A DNA stretch of 64,000 bases from positions 4,774,501 through 4,838,500 of the forward strand of contig NZ_CP071007.1 in NCBI RefSeq assembly GCF_018417635.1, in the 5' to 3' direction. A model generated the notes under the pieces. That model ran no database searches and had not been told where the DNA came from. It saw nothing but the letters and a program-made list of their open reading frames with translations. Shown one piece after another: positions 27,162 to 37,607 of the stretch (positions within the stretch are counted from its first letter, which is position 1; every line of letters starts with the position of its first letter). The position numbers were made by a program, and so were the translations under genes. Source of the DNA: Pseudomonas sp. SORT22. Its GTDB lineage: Bacteria; Pseudomonadota; Gammaproteobacteria; Pseudomonadales; Pseudomonadaceae.

Positions 27162-30100
27162 TTAGTTCACCCACGCCCGGGCGTTGCGGAACATGCGCAT
27201 CCACGCCGCGTCTTCGTTCCAGTCATCCGGACGCCAGGAGTTCTGCACGGCACGGAAGACCCGCTCAGGGTGCGGCATCATGATGGTGACGCGACCGTCG
27301 CGGCTGGTCAGGCCGGTAATCCCGCGCGGCGAGCCGTTCGGGTTGGCCGGGTAGCTTTCGGTGACCTTGCCGTGGTTGTCGACGAAGCGCAGGGCCACGC
27401 AACCGGACAGGTCGGCTTCGAGCAAGGCTTCTTCGCTAGCGAACTCGGCATGGCCTTCACCGTGGGCGATGGCGATCGGCATGCGCGAACCGGCCATGCC
27501 CTGAAGGAAGATCGAGTTCGACTTCTGCACTTCGACCATGGCCACACGGGCTTCGAACTGTTCGGAGCGGTTACGCACGAAGTGCGGCCAGAACTCGCTG
27601 CCCGGAATCAGCTCGTGCAGGTTGGACATCATCTGGCAACCGTTGCACACGCCCAGGGTGAAGCTGTCGCTGCGCTCGAAGAAGCCCTGGAAGGCATCAC
27701 GGGCACGGGCGTTGAACAGCGCCGACTTGGCCCAGCCTTCACCGGCGCCGAGCACGTCACCGTAGGAGAAACCGCCGCAGGCCACCAGGCCCTTGAAGTC
27801 GTTGAGGTCGACGCGACCGGCAAGGATATCGCTCATGTGCACGTCGATGGCGTTGAAGCCGGCGCGGTCGAAGGCTGCGGCCATTTCGACCTGGCCGTTG
27901 ACGCCCTGCTCGCGCAGCACTGCCACTTGCGGACGCACGCCCTTCTTGATGTACGGCGCGGCGATGTCCTGGTTGACGTCGAAGCCGAGCTTGACGCTCA
28001 GGCCGGGGTTGTCTTCTTCCAGCAGCACGTCGAACTCTTGGTCGGCGCAGTCGGCGTTGTCGCGCAGACGCTGGATCTGGTAGCTGGTCTCGGCCCACTG
28101 GCGCTGCAGCAGGCGGCGGTCGCCCTTGAACAGTTCTTCACCGGCCAGCTTGATCAGCACTTCGCCGTTGTTGATCGGCTGGCCGATCACCGCGACACAG
28201 TCTTCACCCAGGCCGGCTGCGCTGAACTGCGCCAGCACGTCCGGAGTAGCGTCCTGACGCACCTGAATCACCGCGCCCAGCTCTTCGTTGAAGAGGATGG
28301 CGGCGACTTTTTCGCGCTTGCTGGTCAGGGTGTCCAGTTCCAGGTCCAGGCCGCAGTGGCCGGCGAAGGCCATTTCCAGCACGGTGGTCAGCAGGCCACC
28401 GTCGGAACGGTCGTGGTAGGCCAGCAGGTGGCCGTCGGCGTTCAGGCCCTGGATCACGGCGAAGAAGGCCTTGAGGTCTTCGGCGTCGTCGACGTCCGGC
28501 GCTACGGCGGCCAGCTTGCCGTGGGTCTGGGCCAGGATCGAGGCGCCCATGCGGTTCTTGCCGCGGCCCAGGTCGATCAGGATCAGGTCGGTCTCGCCCT
28601 TGTCCATACGCAGTTGCGGGGTCAGGGTCTTGCGTACGTCGAGCACCGGGGCGAAGCCGCTGACGATCAGCGACATCGGCGAGGTGACGCTCTTGTCAAC
28701 GCCCTCTTCGCTCCACTTGGTCTTCATCGACATCGAGTCCTTGCCCACCGGAATGGTCAGGCCCAGCTCCGGGCACAGCTCCATGCCGACAGCCTTGACG
28801 GTGTCGTACAGGCGGGCATCTTCACCCGGGTGGCCGGCAGCCGACATCCAGTTGGCCGACAGCTTGATGTCGGACAGCTTGCCGATGTGCGCGGCAGCCA
28901 GGTTGGTCAGGGTCTCGCCAATGGCCATGCGCCCGGACGCCGGGGCGTCGAGCAGGGCCAGCGGGGTACGCTCGCCCATGGCCATGGCTTCACCGCTGTA
29001 GACGTCGAAGCTGGTGGCGGTGACGGCGCAGTCGGCCACCGGTACCTGCCAAGGGCCGACCATCTGGTCGCGGGCAACCAGGCCGGTGATGGTGCGGTCG
29101 CCGATGGTGATCAGGAAGCTCTTGCTGGCCACGGCCGGGTGGCGCAGGACGCGCTCGACCGAGTCGTTCAGTTCCAGGGTGCTTGGGTCGAAATCATCGC
29201 CCAGCTCCGCTTCGCGGGTCACCGAACGGTGCATGCGCGGCGGCTTGCCCAGCAGCACGTCGAGCGGCATGTCGACCGGGGTGTTGCCGAAGTGGCTGTC
29301 GGTCACGGTCAGGTGCGGCTCGGCAGTGGCCTCGCCGACCACCGCGAACGGGCAACGCTCGCGCTCACAGATGGCCTGGAAGCGCTCGAAGTCGCCAGCG
29401 CTGACCGCCAGCACGTAGCGTTCCTGGGATTCGTTGCTCCAGATCTCGTGCGGGGCCATGCCCGGCTCGTCGTTGGGCACGTTGCGCAGTTCGAAGCGGC
29501 CACCGCGGCCACCGTCGTTGACCAGTTCCGGGAAGGCGTTGGAAATACCGCCGGCGCCGACGTCGTGGATGAAGGCGATCGGGTTGTTGTCACCCAGCTG
29601 CCAGCAACGGTCGATGACCTCCTGGCAGCGGCGTTCCATTTCCGGGTTCTCGCGCTGCACCGAGGCGAAATCGAGGTCAGCGGAGCTGGCGCCGGTATCG
29701 ACCGACGAAGCCGCGCCGCCACCCAGGCCGATGAGCATGGCCGGGCCACCGAGCACGATCAGCTTGGCGCCGACGGTGATCTCGCCCTTTTGCACGTGGT
29801 CTTCGCGGATGTTGCCCAGGCCACCGGCCAGCATGATCGGCTTGTGGTAACCGCGAACTTCTTCACCGTGCGGGGTGTTGATCGACTGCTCGAAGGTGCG
29901 GAAGTAGCCAGTCAGCGCCGGACGGCCGAATTCGTTGTTGAACGCGGCGCCACCCAGCGGGCCTTCGACCATGATGTCGAGGGCGGTGACGATGCGGTCC
30001 GGCTTGCCGTAGGCCTGCTCCCATGGCTGTTCAAAGCCCGGGATGCGCAGGTTGGAAACGGTGAAACCGGTCAGGCCGGCCTTGGGCTTGGCACCGCGGC

Positions 30101-31061
30101 CGGTAGCGCCTTCGTCACGGATTTCGCCGCCGGAACCGGTGGAGGCGCCGGAGAACGGCGAGATGGCGGTCGGGTGGTTGTGGGTCTCGACCTTCATCAG
30201 GATGTGCACCGGCTCCTGCACCGCGCCGTACTGGCGGGTCTCAGGGTTCGGGAAGAAACGCCCGGCCACAGAACCGACGATCACCGAGGCGTTGTCCTTG
30301 TAAGCCGACAGCACGCCTTCGTTGTGCATCTGGTAGGTGTTCTTGATCATGCCGAACAGGCTTTTTTCCTGGCTCTGGCCGTCGATATCCCAACTGGCGT
30401 TGAAGATCTTGTGGCGGCAGTGCTCGGAGTTGGCCTGGGCGAACATCATCAGTTCGATGTCGTGCGGGTTGCGCTTGAGGCCCTGGAAGCTGGTGACCAG
30501 GTAATCGATCTCGTCTTCGGCCAGGGCCAGGCCCAGCTCGACGTTGGCTTTCTCCAGCGCGGCGCGGCCACCGCCGAGAATGTCGACAGCGGTCAGCGGC
30601 TTGGGCTGGGCGTGGCTGAACAGGCTGGCGGCCTCTTCAAGCTTGGCCAGCACCAGCTGGGTCATGCGGTCGTGGAGGATGTCGGCAACGATGGCGGCGT
30701 CGGCGTCGCTCAGCTCACCGCTGACGTAGTAGGCAATGCCCCGTTCCAGGCGCTGGATGTTTTCCAGGCCGCAGTTGTGAGCGATGTCGCTGGCCTTGCT
30801 CGACCAGGGCGAGATGGTGCCGAAACGCGGAACCACCAGGAACAGGCGCCCGCTTGGCTCCTGGACCGGTACGCTCGGGCCGTACTTGAGCAGGCGCGCG
30901 AGCACTTGCTGTTGGTCGGCACTCAGATCGCCGTCAACCTCGGCGAAATGCGTGAATTCAGCATACAAACCACTAACAGCGGGGACTTTCTGGCTCAGTT
31001 GCTCGATTAACTTACCGTGGCGAAAGGCAGAAAGGGCAGGAGCGCCGCGCAGGATCAACAT
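27162..31061 (-). CDS. purL: Phosphoribosylformylglycinamidine synthase
   Basis: A 1,299-residue large-type PurL (FGAM synthetase), the usual proteobacterial single-chain length. It has an N-terminal PurS-like domain and linker, two AIR-synthase-like ATP-binding halves ([21 protein letters not shown] marks the active site region) and a C-terminal class I glutaminase with the nucleophile Cys in GVCNGCQMM and the His in [11 protein letters not shown]. It converts FGAR, ATP and glutamine to FGAM in purine synthesis. A mirror-strand open frame of comparable length is a codon-usage shadow. Confidence 0.97.
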   Translation of the reverse strand: MLILRGAPALSAFRHGKLIEQLSQKVPAVSGLYAEFTHFAEVDGDLSADQQQVLARLLKYGPSVPVQEPSGRLFLVVPRFGTISPWSSKASDIAHNCGLENIQRLERGIAYYVSGELSDADAAIVADILHDRMTQLVLAKLEEAASLFSHAQPKPLTAVDILGGGRAALEKANVELGLALAEDEIDYLVTSFQGLKRNPHDIELMMFAQANSEHCRHKIFNASWDIDGQSQEKSLFGMIKNTYQMHNEGVLSAYKDNASVIVGSVAGRFFPNPETRQYGAVQEPVHILMKVETHNHPTAISPFSGASTGSGGEIRDEGATGRGAKPKAGLTGFTVSNLRIPGFEQPWEQAYGKPDRIVTALDIMVEGPLGGAAFNNEFGRPALTGYFRTFEQSINTPHGEEVRGYHKPIMLAGGLGNIREDHVQKGEITVGAKLIVLGGPAMLIGLGGGAASSVDTGASSADLDFASVQRENPEMERRCQEVIDRCWQLGDNNPIAFIHDVGAGGISNAFPELVNDGGRGGRFELRNVPNDEPGMAPHEIWSNESQERYVLAVSAGDFERFQAICERERCPFAVVGEATAEPHLTVTDSHFGNTPVDMPLDVLLGKPPRMHRSVTREAELGDDFDPSTLELNDSVERVLRHPAVASKSFLITIGDRTITGLVARDQMVGPWQVPVADCAVTATSFDVYSGEAMAMGERTPLALLDAPASGRMAIGETLTNLAAAHIGKLSDIKLSANWMSAAGHPGEDARLYDTVKAVGMELCPELGLTIPVGKDSMSMKTKWSEEGVDKSVTSPMSLIVSGFAPVLDVRKTLTPQLRMDKGETDLILIDLGRGKNRMGASILAQTHGKLAAVAPDVDDAEDLKAFFAVIQGLNADGHLLAYHDRSDGGLLTTVLEMAFAGHCGLDLELDTLTSKREKVAAILFNEELGAVIQVRQDATPDVLAQFSAAGLGEDCVAVIGQPINNGEVLIKLAGEELFKGDRRLLQRQWAETSYQIQRLRDNADCADQEFDVLLEEDNPGLSVKLGFDVNQDIAAPYIKKGVRPQVAVLREQGVNGQVEMAAAFDRAGFNAIDVHMSDILAGRVDLNDFKGLVACGGFSYGDVLGAGEGWAKSALFNARARDAFQGFFERSDSFTLGVCNGCQMMSNLHELIPGSEFWPHFVRNRSEQFEARVAMVEVQKSNSIFLQGMAGSRMPIAIAHGEGHAEFASEEALLEADLSGCVALRFVDNHGKVTESYPANPNGSPRGITGLTSRDGRVTIMMPHPERVFRAVQNSWRPDDWNEDAAWMRMFRNARAWVN

Positions 31062-31247
31062 CGTCGGGACAGCCTCAGGAAGGGGGTGTGCTTAGAGGCC
31101 GTGCATTCTAGCCTAATTCCGGCGCTTCCGGCACCCGAAACACAGCATTGCAGCACCTCCGCATGTCGGCCCGGCAAAGCGGACTCGGGGGTCAAAAAAA
31201 ACCGCCGGTTTTGCCCTGCATTTTGCCTTTAACGCAAAGATCGCTAG

Positions 31248-32768
<1,521 letters not shown>

Positions 32769-32792
32769 ACTGTTTCGCGGGGCAAGGCCACC

Positions 32793-33275
32793 TCAGGCCT
32801 TGGCCCGGCGCGCCTTGAAGAACTCGGACAGAATCGCTCCGCACTCCTCTGCCAATACCCCACCCTCAAATAGCACCCGATGGTTGAGAAAGCCCTGGGT
32901 AAAGAACTGCCCCTGGCTCTGCACCACGCCGGCCTTTGGCTCCAGCGCGCCGTACACCACCCGGTTGATCCGCGAATGCACGATCAGCCCGGCGCACATG
33001 CTGCACGGCTCCAGGGTCACGTACAGGGTGCTGCCGGGCAGCCGGTAGTTGCTCGCGGCCTGGGCGGCGGCGCGGATGGCGACCATCTCGGCATGGGCAC
33101 TGGGGTCGCTGCCGCTGATCGGGCAGTTGAAGCCACGGCCGATCACCTGGCCGTGCTGGACCAGCACCGCGCCCACCGGCACTTCGCCCATGGCCGCGCC
33201 TTGCGCCGCCAGCTCCAGCGCCAGGCGCATGAATTGCTGGTCGCGGCTGCGATCGATGATCTGCGGCTGACGCAT
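32793..33275 (-). CDS. tadA: tRNA(Arg) adenosine-34 deaminase TadA
   Basis: A 160-residue zinc deaminase: HAEMVAIRAA gives the zinc His and catalytic Glu, PCSMCAGLI gives the two zinc Cys residues. It makes inosine-34 in tRNA-Arg(ACG). The ATG at 33275 overlaps the stop of the upstream oxidase gene (ATGA), so it is preferred to the longer frame to 33332. It converges on mltF with a 24-bp gap that holds part of an AAGGCC/GGCCTT hairpin. Confidence 0.95.
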   Translation of the reverse strand: MRQPQIIDRSRDQQFMRLALELAAQGAAMGEVPVGAVLVQHGQVIGRGFNCPISGSDPSAHAEMVAIRAAAQAASNYRLPGSTLYVTLEPCSMCAGLIVHSRINRVVYGALEPKAGVVQSQGQFFTQGFLNHRVLFEGGVLAEECGAILSEFFKARRAKA

Positions 33276-34651
33276 CAGGCCACCTCGATCGCGGCCATCA
33301 GGCCGGTTTCCATATGATCGATCACGTGGCAATGGAACATCCAGGTACCCGGGTTATCCGCCACCAGCGCCACCCGTGCGCGCTCGTTCTTGCCCAGTAG
33401 GTAAGTGTCGGTGAAATACGGCTCGATCTTGCGCTTGTTCGAGCTGATCACCTTGAAACTCATGCCGTGCAGGTGGATCGGGTGCTGGTACTGGGTCATG
33501 TTCTTCAGCTCGAAGATGTAGCTCTTGCCCTTTTGCAGCGTAGCAATCGGCCGGTCGGCGCAGGTCTTGTCGGTGATGTCCCAGGCCTTGCCGTTGATCT
33601 GCCAGAGGCTCGGCGGCTTACCGTTGTCGGTATTTACCGAAACCGAGCCGACCCACTCGAAATTGAAGTTGAGCTTTTCGGCGTTGGCCAGGTCCGGCTC
33701 GGCGATCGGGTTGGCCGGCAGCGCCGGCGGCCAGTCGCCCGGGGCTTCGCTGCTGGCTACCGAACGCAGGGTGCCCAGGCGCACCGGGCCATCGCGCAAT
33801 GACAGTTCTTCACCGGCTGGCGGCATCTTGATCGCCAGGCAGATACGCATGCCCGGGCCCAGCCAGTAGTCTTTGCCCAGCGGGCGCGGAACGATGGGGT
33901 TGCCGTCCAGGGCGTAGACCCGCGCCTCAAAGTTGCCTTTGAGGTTAATGCGATACGTCAGGGTGTTGTCGAGGTTGAGCAGACGCACCCGCACGATCTG
34001 CCCGGCAGGCATCTCGACCACGGCGTTGGCCTGGCCGTTGATGGTAATCAACCGGCCGGCGGTGCCGCCACGGGCAGCTTCACGGGGGATGCTGAAGGGC
34101 AGATAAGCGCCCTGCTCGTCGACGTGCCAGTTCTTCAGGCTCAGGGTGCGTTCGTGCTGGAAGCCGGTGGGCTCGCGCTCCTCGACGATCAGCGGGCCGA
34201 CCAGGCCGCGGCCGAGTTCTTCGGAGCTGTTGACGTGCGGGTGGTACCAGTAGCTGCCGGCATCCGGTACGCGGAACTTGTAATCGAAGTACTCGCCCGG
34301 CAACACCGGCAGTTGCGAGACGTAAGGCACGCCGTCCATTTCCAGCGGCAGGCGGATGCCGTGCCAGTGGATGGTGGTGGCCACTGGCAGGTGGTTGATG
34401 AAACGCACCCGCAGCCATTCGCCCTGGCGCACCCGCAACTCGGTGCCCGGCGCCGACGGGCCGAAGGCCCAGGCCTCGGTCTTGAAGCCGGAGACCAGCT
34501 CGACATCCAGCGGCGCGGCGATCAGCTCGTAGTCATGCCCGGCATCCGGATCGGTCCTTCCTAGCCAGTACCGCGATGCGCCACCGGCGCCAAGGCCAAT
34601 CGCCACCAGGCCGCTCAGGCCACCGAGAATTTGTCGCCGGGTAAAGGACAT
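33275..34651 (-). CDS. Tat-exported multicopper oxidase (CopA/CueO-like)
   Basis: A 458-residue, three-domain laccase-like protein. The signal TRRQILGGLSG carries a twin arginine (5-6), indicating Tat export. All copper blocks are present: HWHG (95-98), WYHPH (135-139), HPIHLHG (390-396) and HCHVIDHMETG (440-450), the last with the type 1 Cys and axial Met. The methionine-rich insert of CueO/CopA is absent, so the substrate could be an organic phenol or metal rather than Cu(I) specifically. Translationally coupled to tadA. Confidence 0.9.
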   Translation of the reverse strand: MSFTRRQILGGLSGLVAIGLGAGGASRYWLGRTDPDAGHDYELIAAPLDVELVSGFKTEAWAFGPSAPGTELRVRQGEWLRVRFINHLPVATTIHWHGIRLPLEMDGVPYVSQLPVLPGEYFDYKFRVPDAGSYWYHPHVNSSEELGRGLVGPLIVEEREPTGFQHERTLSLKNWHVDEQGAYLPFSIPREAARGGTAGRLITINGQANAVVEMPAGQIVRVRLLNLDNTLTYRINLKGNFEARVYALDGNPIVPRPLGKDYWLGPGMRICLAIKMPPAGEELSLRDGPVRLGTLRSVASSEAPGDWPPALPANPIAEPDLANAEKLNFNFEWVGSVSVNTDNGKPPSLWQINGKAWDITDKTCADRPIATLQKGKSYIFELKNMTQYQHPIHLHGMSFKVISSNKRKIEPYFTDTYLLGKNERARVALVADNPGTWMFHCHVIDHMETGLMAAIEVA

Positions 34652-34781
34652 GCAGCAGGTACCTCACATCGCAGGAACAACATGCCGGCACCTGGCGGCA
34701 AAGTGCCAAGGTACCGGCGATGAAGGGCGAATACGATACACCTGCAATTGAGAAATATTAAGTGAAGAGTTGCCGCAGGGC

Positions 34782-37397
34782 CTAGGTTCCCGGCCTTATA
34801 ACCCCTGGCGGCGCAGTGATGGCGTCGCGAAAGGCAACGGGCTGATCCTGGGTTTGCAGTGCCAGGCGTAGATCGCCCTGGACGATACCGTCGGGCCTGC
34901 CCATGCTCGGCAGATAGTACTCTCCCGCATCCAGGGTAATGCCGCTGGCCTGCCCCGGCCCGGCATCGACCAGGCGCAAGCCCGGCACCCCTTGCAGCTC
35001 GGCCAGGCCTGGCACGCGTTTGTACAGGTTGCTATGGGTGTTGCCGACCAGCGCGATCCATTTGCCGGCGTCAGCCTCGCCTTGCGTGGCGCCAATAACC
35101 CGGTTGGCATAGTAGTTCATGACTTTCTGGCGCAGCGGATTGCCCGGCTGCTCCAGGTCGAGGCCTTCCAGGTGATAACTGGCGACGCAATCCAAGGCCC
35201 GCACCCTGATTCGGTTGGCCCGGGCTTTGCGCACCAGCTCCAGGAAGTTATAGCGGCCGGCGCTGTCGGTGCGATGGCCAAGATCCAGACGGTCCAGGTA
35301 GCGCCGCAATTGCGTAGTCATGCGCCCGCTGCGATGGAACAGGTCGAGATCCGCCTGGTGCAGGTCGGTCATCAGGTGCTCAAGATAGAGCGTGCGCACG
35401 CCCTTGGCATACAGGGGCGTGAGGTTTTCCAGCAGCCAGCGTTTGCTGGCGATCGAAGCGTGGGATTCGCCAATGACCACGCCGGCATGCTCGTCGAACA
35501 GCTCGATGAATGCCCGCTGCGGGCTGATAGCGGCCGCTGGCGGCTGAATCTTGAAGCTGGGCAGGGTCAGCCGGGTGAAAAACCGCTCGGCATCCGTGCG
35601 CAATTGCTGCCGGATCTGCTGCAGGCTGTCACGCACCTCCATCAGTGGCGACGCGGGGTCGTAGTAATCACCGCCGATCGCCCGCCGATTGTTTGCACTG
35701 ATGAGCTCCCGCACAGCGGGCCGGGACGGTTCCGGGACTTCATAGCTGCCAGGTTCGGCCTCGAAGTACGAATAATCCATGGGCGCAGCCGGTACTTCGG
35801 GGGTCAGCCCGCCCAGGCACTGGCCGCCCCCGCGCAGGCAGGCGGCGTCTAGCACAACCCACTGCCCCTGCTCGTCCAGCCGCACGGGCACTACCCCATT
35901 GAACGCGAAGGGATTGTCTTCCGGAACAATCAGCCAGGTGCCCAAGGCCTGGTCATATCGAACCCGATAGGGCACACCCTCAAGTTCGATGTACTGGGCA
36001 CCATCCGCCAGGGTACTGACACCTTGTTTGATGCCGCTGAAAGCCTCGGGTACGTCAATGATCTGGTTGCTTTCAAGCTGGCCCAGCGCTTGCGCCGCGC
36101 CACGCCCCAGCGGCAGCAGGAATGGCAGGTTGAGCAAGACCTCGACACCGGCAAGAATCGCCCCAAGCACACCCGCCCGCCGCTCCTCGGGATTGTCGCC
36201 ATCGACCGCCTGCTCGACGTTCAAGGCAAGACTGGCAGTGCCCGTTGCCACCGCCAGCAATGCCAACGGCCAACCCGCCGGCGCTACGGCGCCCAGCAGG
36301 CGCGAGGCCACGCCCAGGTAACCCACCCACAATTGCGCACGCAGTTCGGCATTGGTACGCAGGGCCGCATCGGTTTCAAGTTCCATGTGCTGCCGGGCGT
36401 TGTCGCGCATCCAGGTGAAGACCTCGCCGTTGATCGGCGCACGCTGCACCTGAGCGGCAAAAGCCTCGACCGAGCCTTGCGCCCAAGAGGCGAGTTGCTC
36501 ACGCAACCTCTGCACCTGCTGCGCATCACTGGCGAAATAAGCCAACAATTGCTCGCGGCTGACGGCCACCTGCAGCCAGCCAAACAGCCATCTGGCCAGC
36601 TCCTGCTGGCTACTGAAAGCCTGGAACGACGGCACCGCACCGGGCATATAGAGCACATGCTGCGCCCCCGGCCCCTGCAACCACACCAGCGCCGACGACG
36701 CCTGCCCGGCCAGGCTCAAGGTCGCAAGCTGAGTGCCGGCAGCAGGTTGCTGTACGTGTTCAAAATGCTGCAGATGGGCAGCAACGCTGCTGTCAAAGCC
36801 GACAGCGTCGAACACCAGTTGCAACTGCTGCTCGTTCAGTTGTCCGCCGAGGCCTGCCTGCAACGCTTGCGCGAGGTAAGTGAGCTTGCTGAGCGCGCGC
36901 ACATCAGCACCGTGCTCGACCCAGAACGCCGTTCGCTGGCGCTGGAACCTGGCGCCAAAGTCCATCTCCCACAAGGCGTTGAGGACCTTTTGCGGGTCCA
37001 GTCGCACTTCATTGCTTTCATCGAAGCGCCTCGCCTCTGCTCCCTCGGTGTAGAAACCGCCGTACAACAGCAGCAGGTCGGCATTGTCCTGGTCACTGAC
37101 GCGAAAGCGGCGCATGACCAGTTCGGTCAAGGTCAAGGACTGATCAGGTGTTCCATAGTGCTCCCAGCCTGTAAAGCTGCGGCTGTTGCTGGCAGCGTGA
37201 GAGAAACGGTTCCAGTAGATCCTGTCCGGATCAGCGTGCAGGTTGGCTTGTGTGGCCAGCAGCTGCGCCGCTGCGTCGCCGGCGCTGGCATGCAGGTCCG
37301 GGAAGGCGTTGACCACCGTTTCGGCAAGCTGGCGCAGCGACGCACGAACCGCCGCCAGTTGCAGGGTGGACTGATCATCAGGTTGCGAATGTTCCAT
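34782..37397 (-). CDS. Large toxin-like protein with C-terminal EreA/ChaN/TIKI-type domain (paralogue A)
   Basis: An 871-residue protein without a signal peptide. The N-terminal half (IYWNRFSHAAS, SFTGWEHYG, LVMRRFR..DQDN) matches the dermonecrotic-toxin-like family common in Pseudomonas. Two hydrophobic stretches (~367-393 and 409-433) may insert in membranes. The C-terminal ~230 residues contain GESH (643-646), LYLEHL (Glu673), ALDC and GNTH (785-788), the motif spacing of the EreA/ChaN/TIKI-like hydrolase fold, which also includes a domain of Pasteurella multocida toxin. ATG 37397 has GGAA ~8 bp upstream and is preferred to the TTG at 37418. It is divergent from its paralogue; no immunity gene is adjacent. 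Toxicity is inferred from family only. Confidence 0.65.
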   Translation of the reverse strand: MEHSQPDDQSTLQLAAVRASLRQLAETVVNAFPDLHASAGDAAAQLLATQANLHADPDRIYWNRFSHAASNSRSFTGWEHYGTPDQSLTLTELVMRRFRVSDQDNADLLLLYGGFYTEGAEARRFDESNEVRLDPQKVLNALWEMDFGARFQRQRTAFWVEHGADVRALSKLTYLAQALQAGLGGQLNEQQLQLVFDAVGFDSSVAAHLQHFEHVQQPAAGTQLATLSLAGQASSALVWLQGPGAQHVLYMPGAVPSFQAFSSQQELARWLFGWLQVAVSREQLLAYFASDAQQVQRLREQLASWAQGSVEAFAAQVQRAPINGEVFTWMRDNARQHMELETDAALRTNAELRAQLWVGYLGVASRLLGAVAPAGWPLALLAVATGTASLALNVEQAVDGDNPEERRAGVLGAILAGVEVLLNLPFLLPLGRGAAQALGQLESNQIIDVPEAFSGIKQGVSTLADGAQYIELEGVPYRVRYDQALGTWLIVPEDNPFAFNGVVPVRLDEQGQWVVLDAACLRGGGQCLGGLTPEVPAAPMDYSYFEAEPGSYEVPEPSRPAVRELISANNRRAIGGDYYDPASPLMEVRDSLQQIRQQLRTDAERFFTRLTLPSFKIQPPAAAISPQRAFIELFDEHAGVVIGESHASIASKRWLLENLTPLYAKGVRTLYLEHLMTDLHQADLDLFHRSGRMTTQLRRYLDRLDLGHRTDSAGRYNFLELVRKARANRIRVRALDCVASYHLEGLDLEQPGNPLRQKVMNYYANRVIGATQGEADAGKWIALVGNTHSNLYKRVPGLAELQGVPGLRLVDAGPGQASGITLDAGEYYLPSMGRPDGIVQGDLRLALQTQDQPVAFRDAITAPPGVIRPGT

Positions 37398-37607
37398 GAC
37401 ATGAGTTCCGTTGCACAAGAAACCCTCAGCCTGGGTCGTGCGTCGATGCGAGCGGTACTACATAAGTATTCCCGGCGGCCATCAGCTAGACAGGGAAACG
37501 GCTCGGTGTAACGTCAGAAAAATCCATTTCGTTGTAACAACAAATACCTATGGCAGCAGGTATGACGCAGGCTTTCTCAATGGGCATTCATCTGCAAGGA
37601 GATGCAC
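37398..37607. promoter_or_regulatory. Divergent promoter region between the two toxin-like paralogues
   Basis: A 210-bp AT-richer spacer feeding both genes. It contains two inverted repeats: GTTGTAACAAC (37531-37541) and ATACCT-N8-AGGTAT (37544-37563). Either could be an operator. No confident -35/-10 pair was identified. Confidence 0.35.

Noticed and set aside
26895..31010. A 1,371-codon open frame on the plus strand opposite purL
   Set aside because: It mirrors the codon structure of the unmistakable purL gene on the other strand; the translation has no family features and is rich in His/Val/Asp/Ala from reversed GC-rich codons.
31194..31216. Terminator-like AAAACCGGCGGTTTTTTTT structure upstream of purL
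   Set aside because: The stem is only ~6 bp with almost no loop, and no upstream transcript on that strand needs termination; a purL attenuator cannot be supported.
37398..37607. Short frames in the divergent spacer as an immunity gene for the large toxin-like proteins
   Set aside because: They are out-of-frame continuations of the flanking genes, lacking a ribosome binding site and any conserved sequence.
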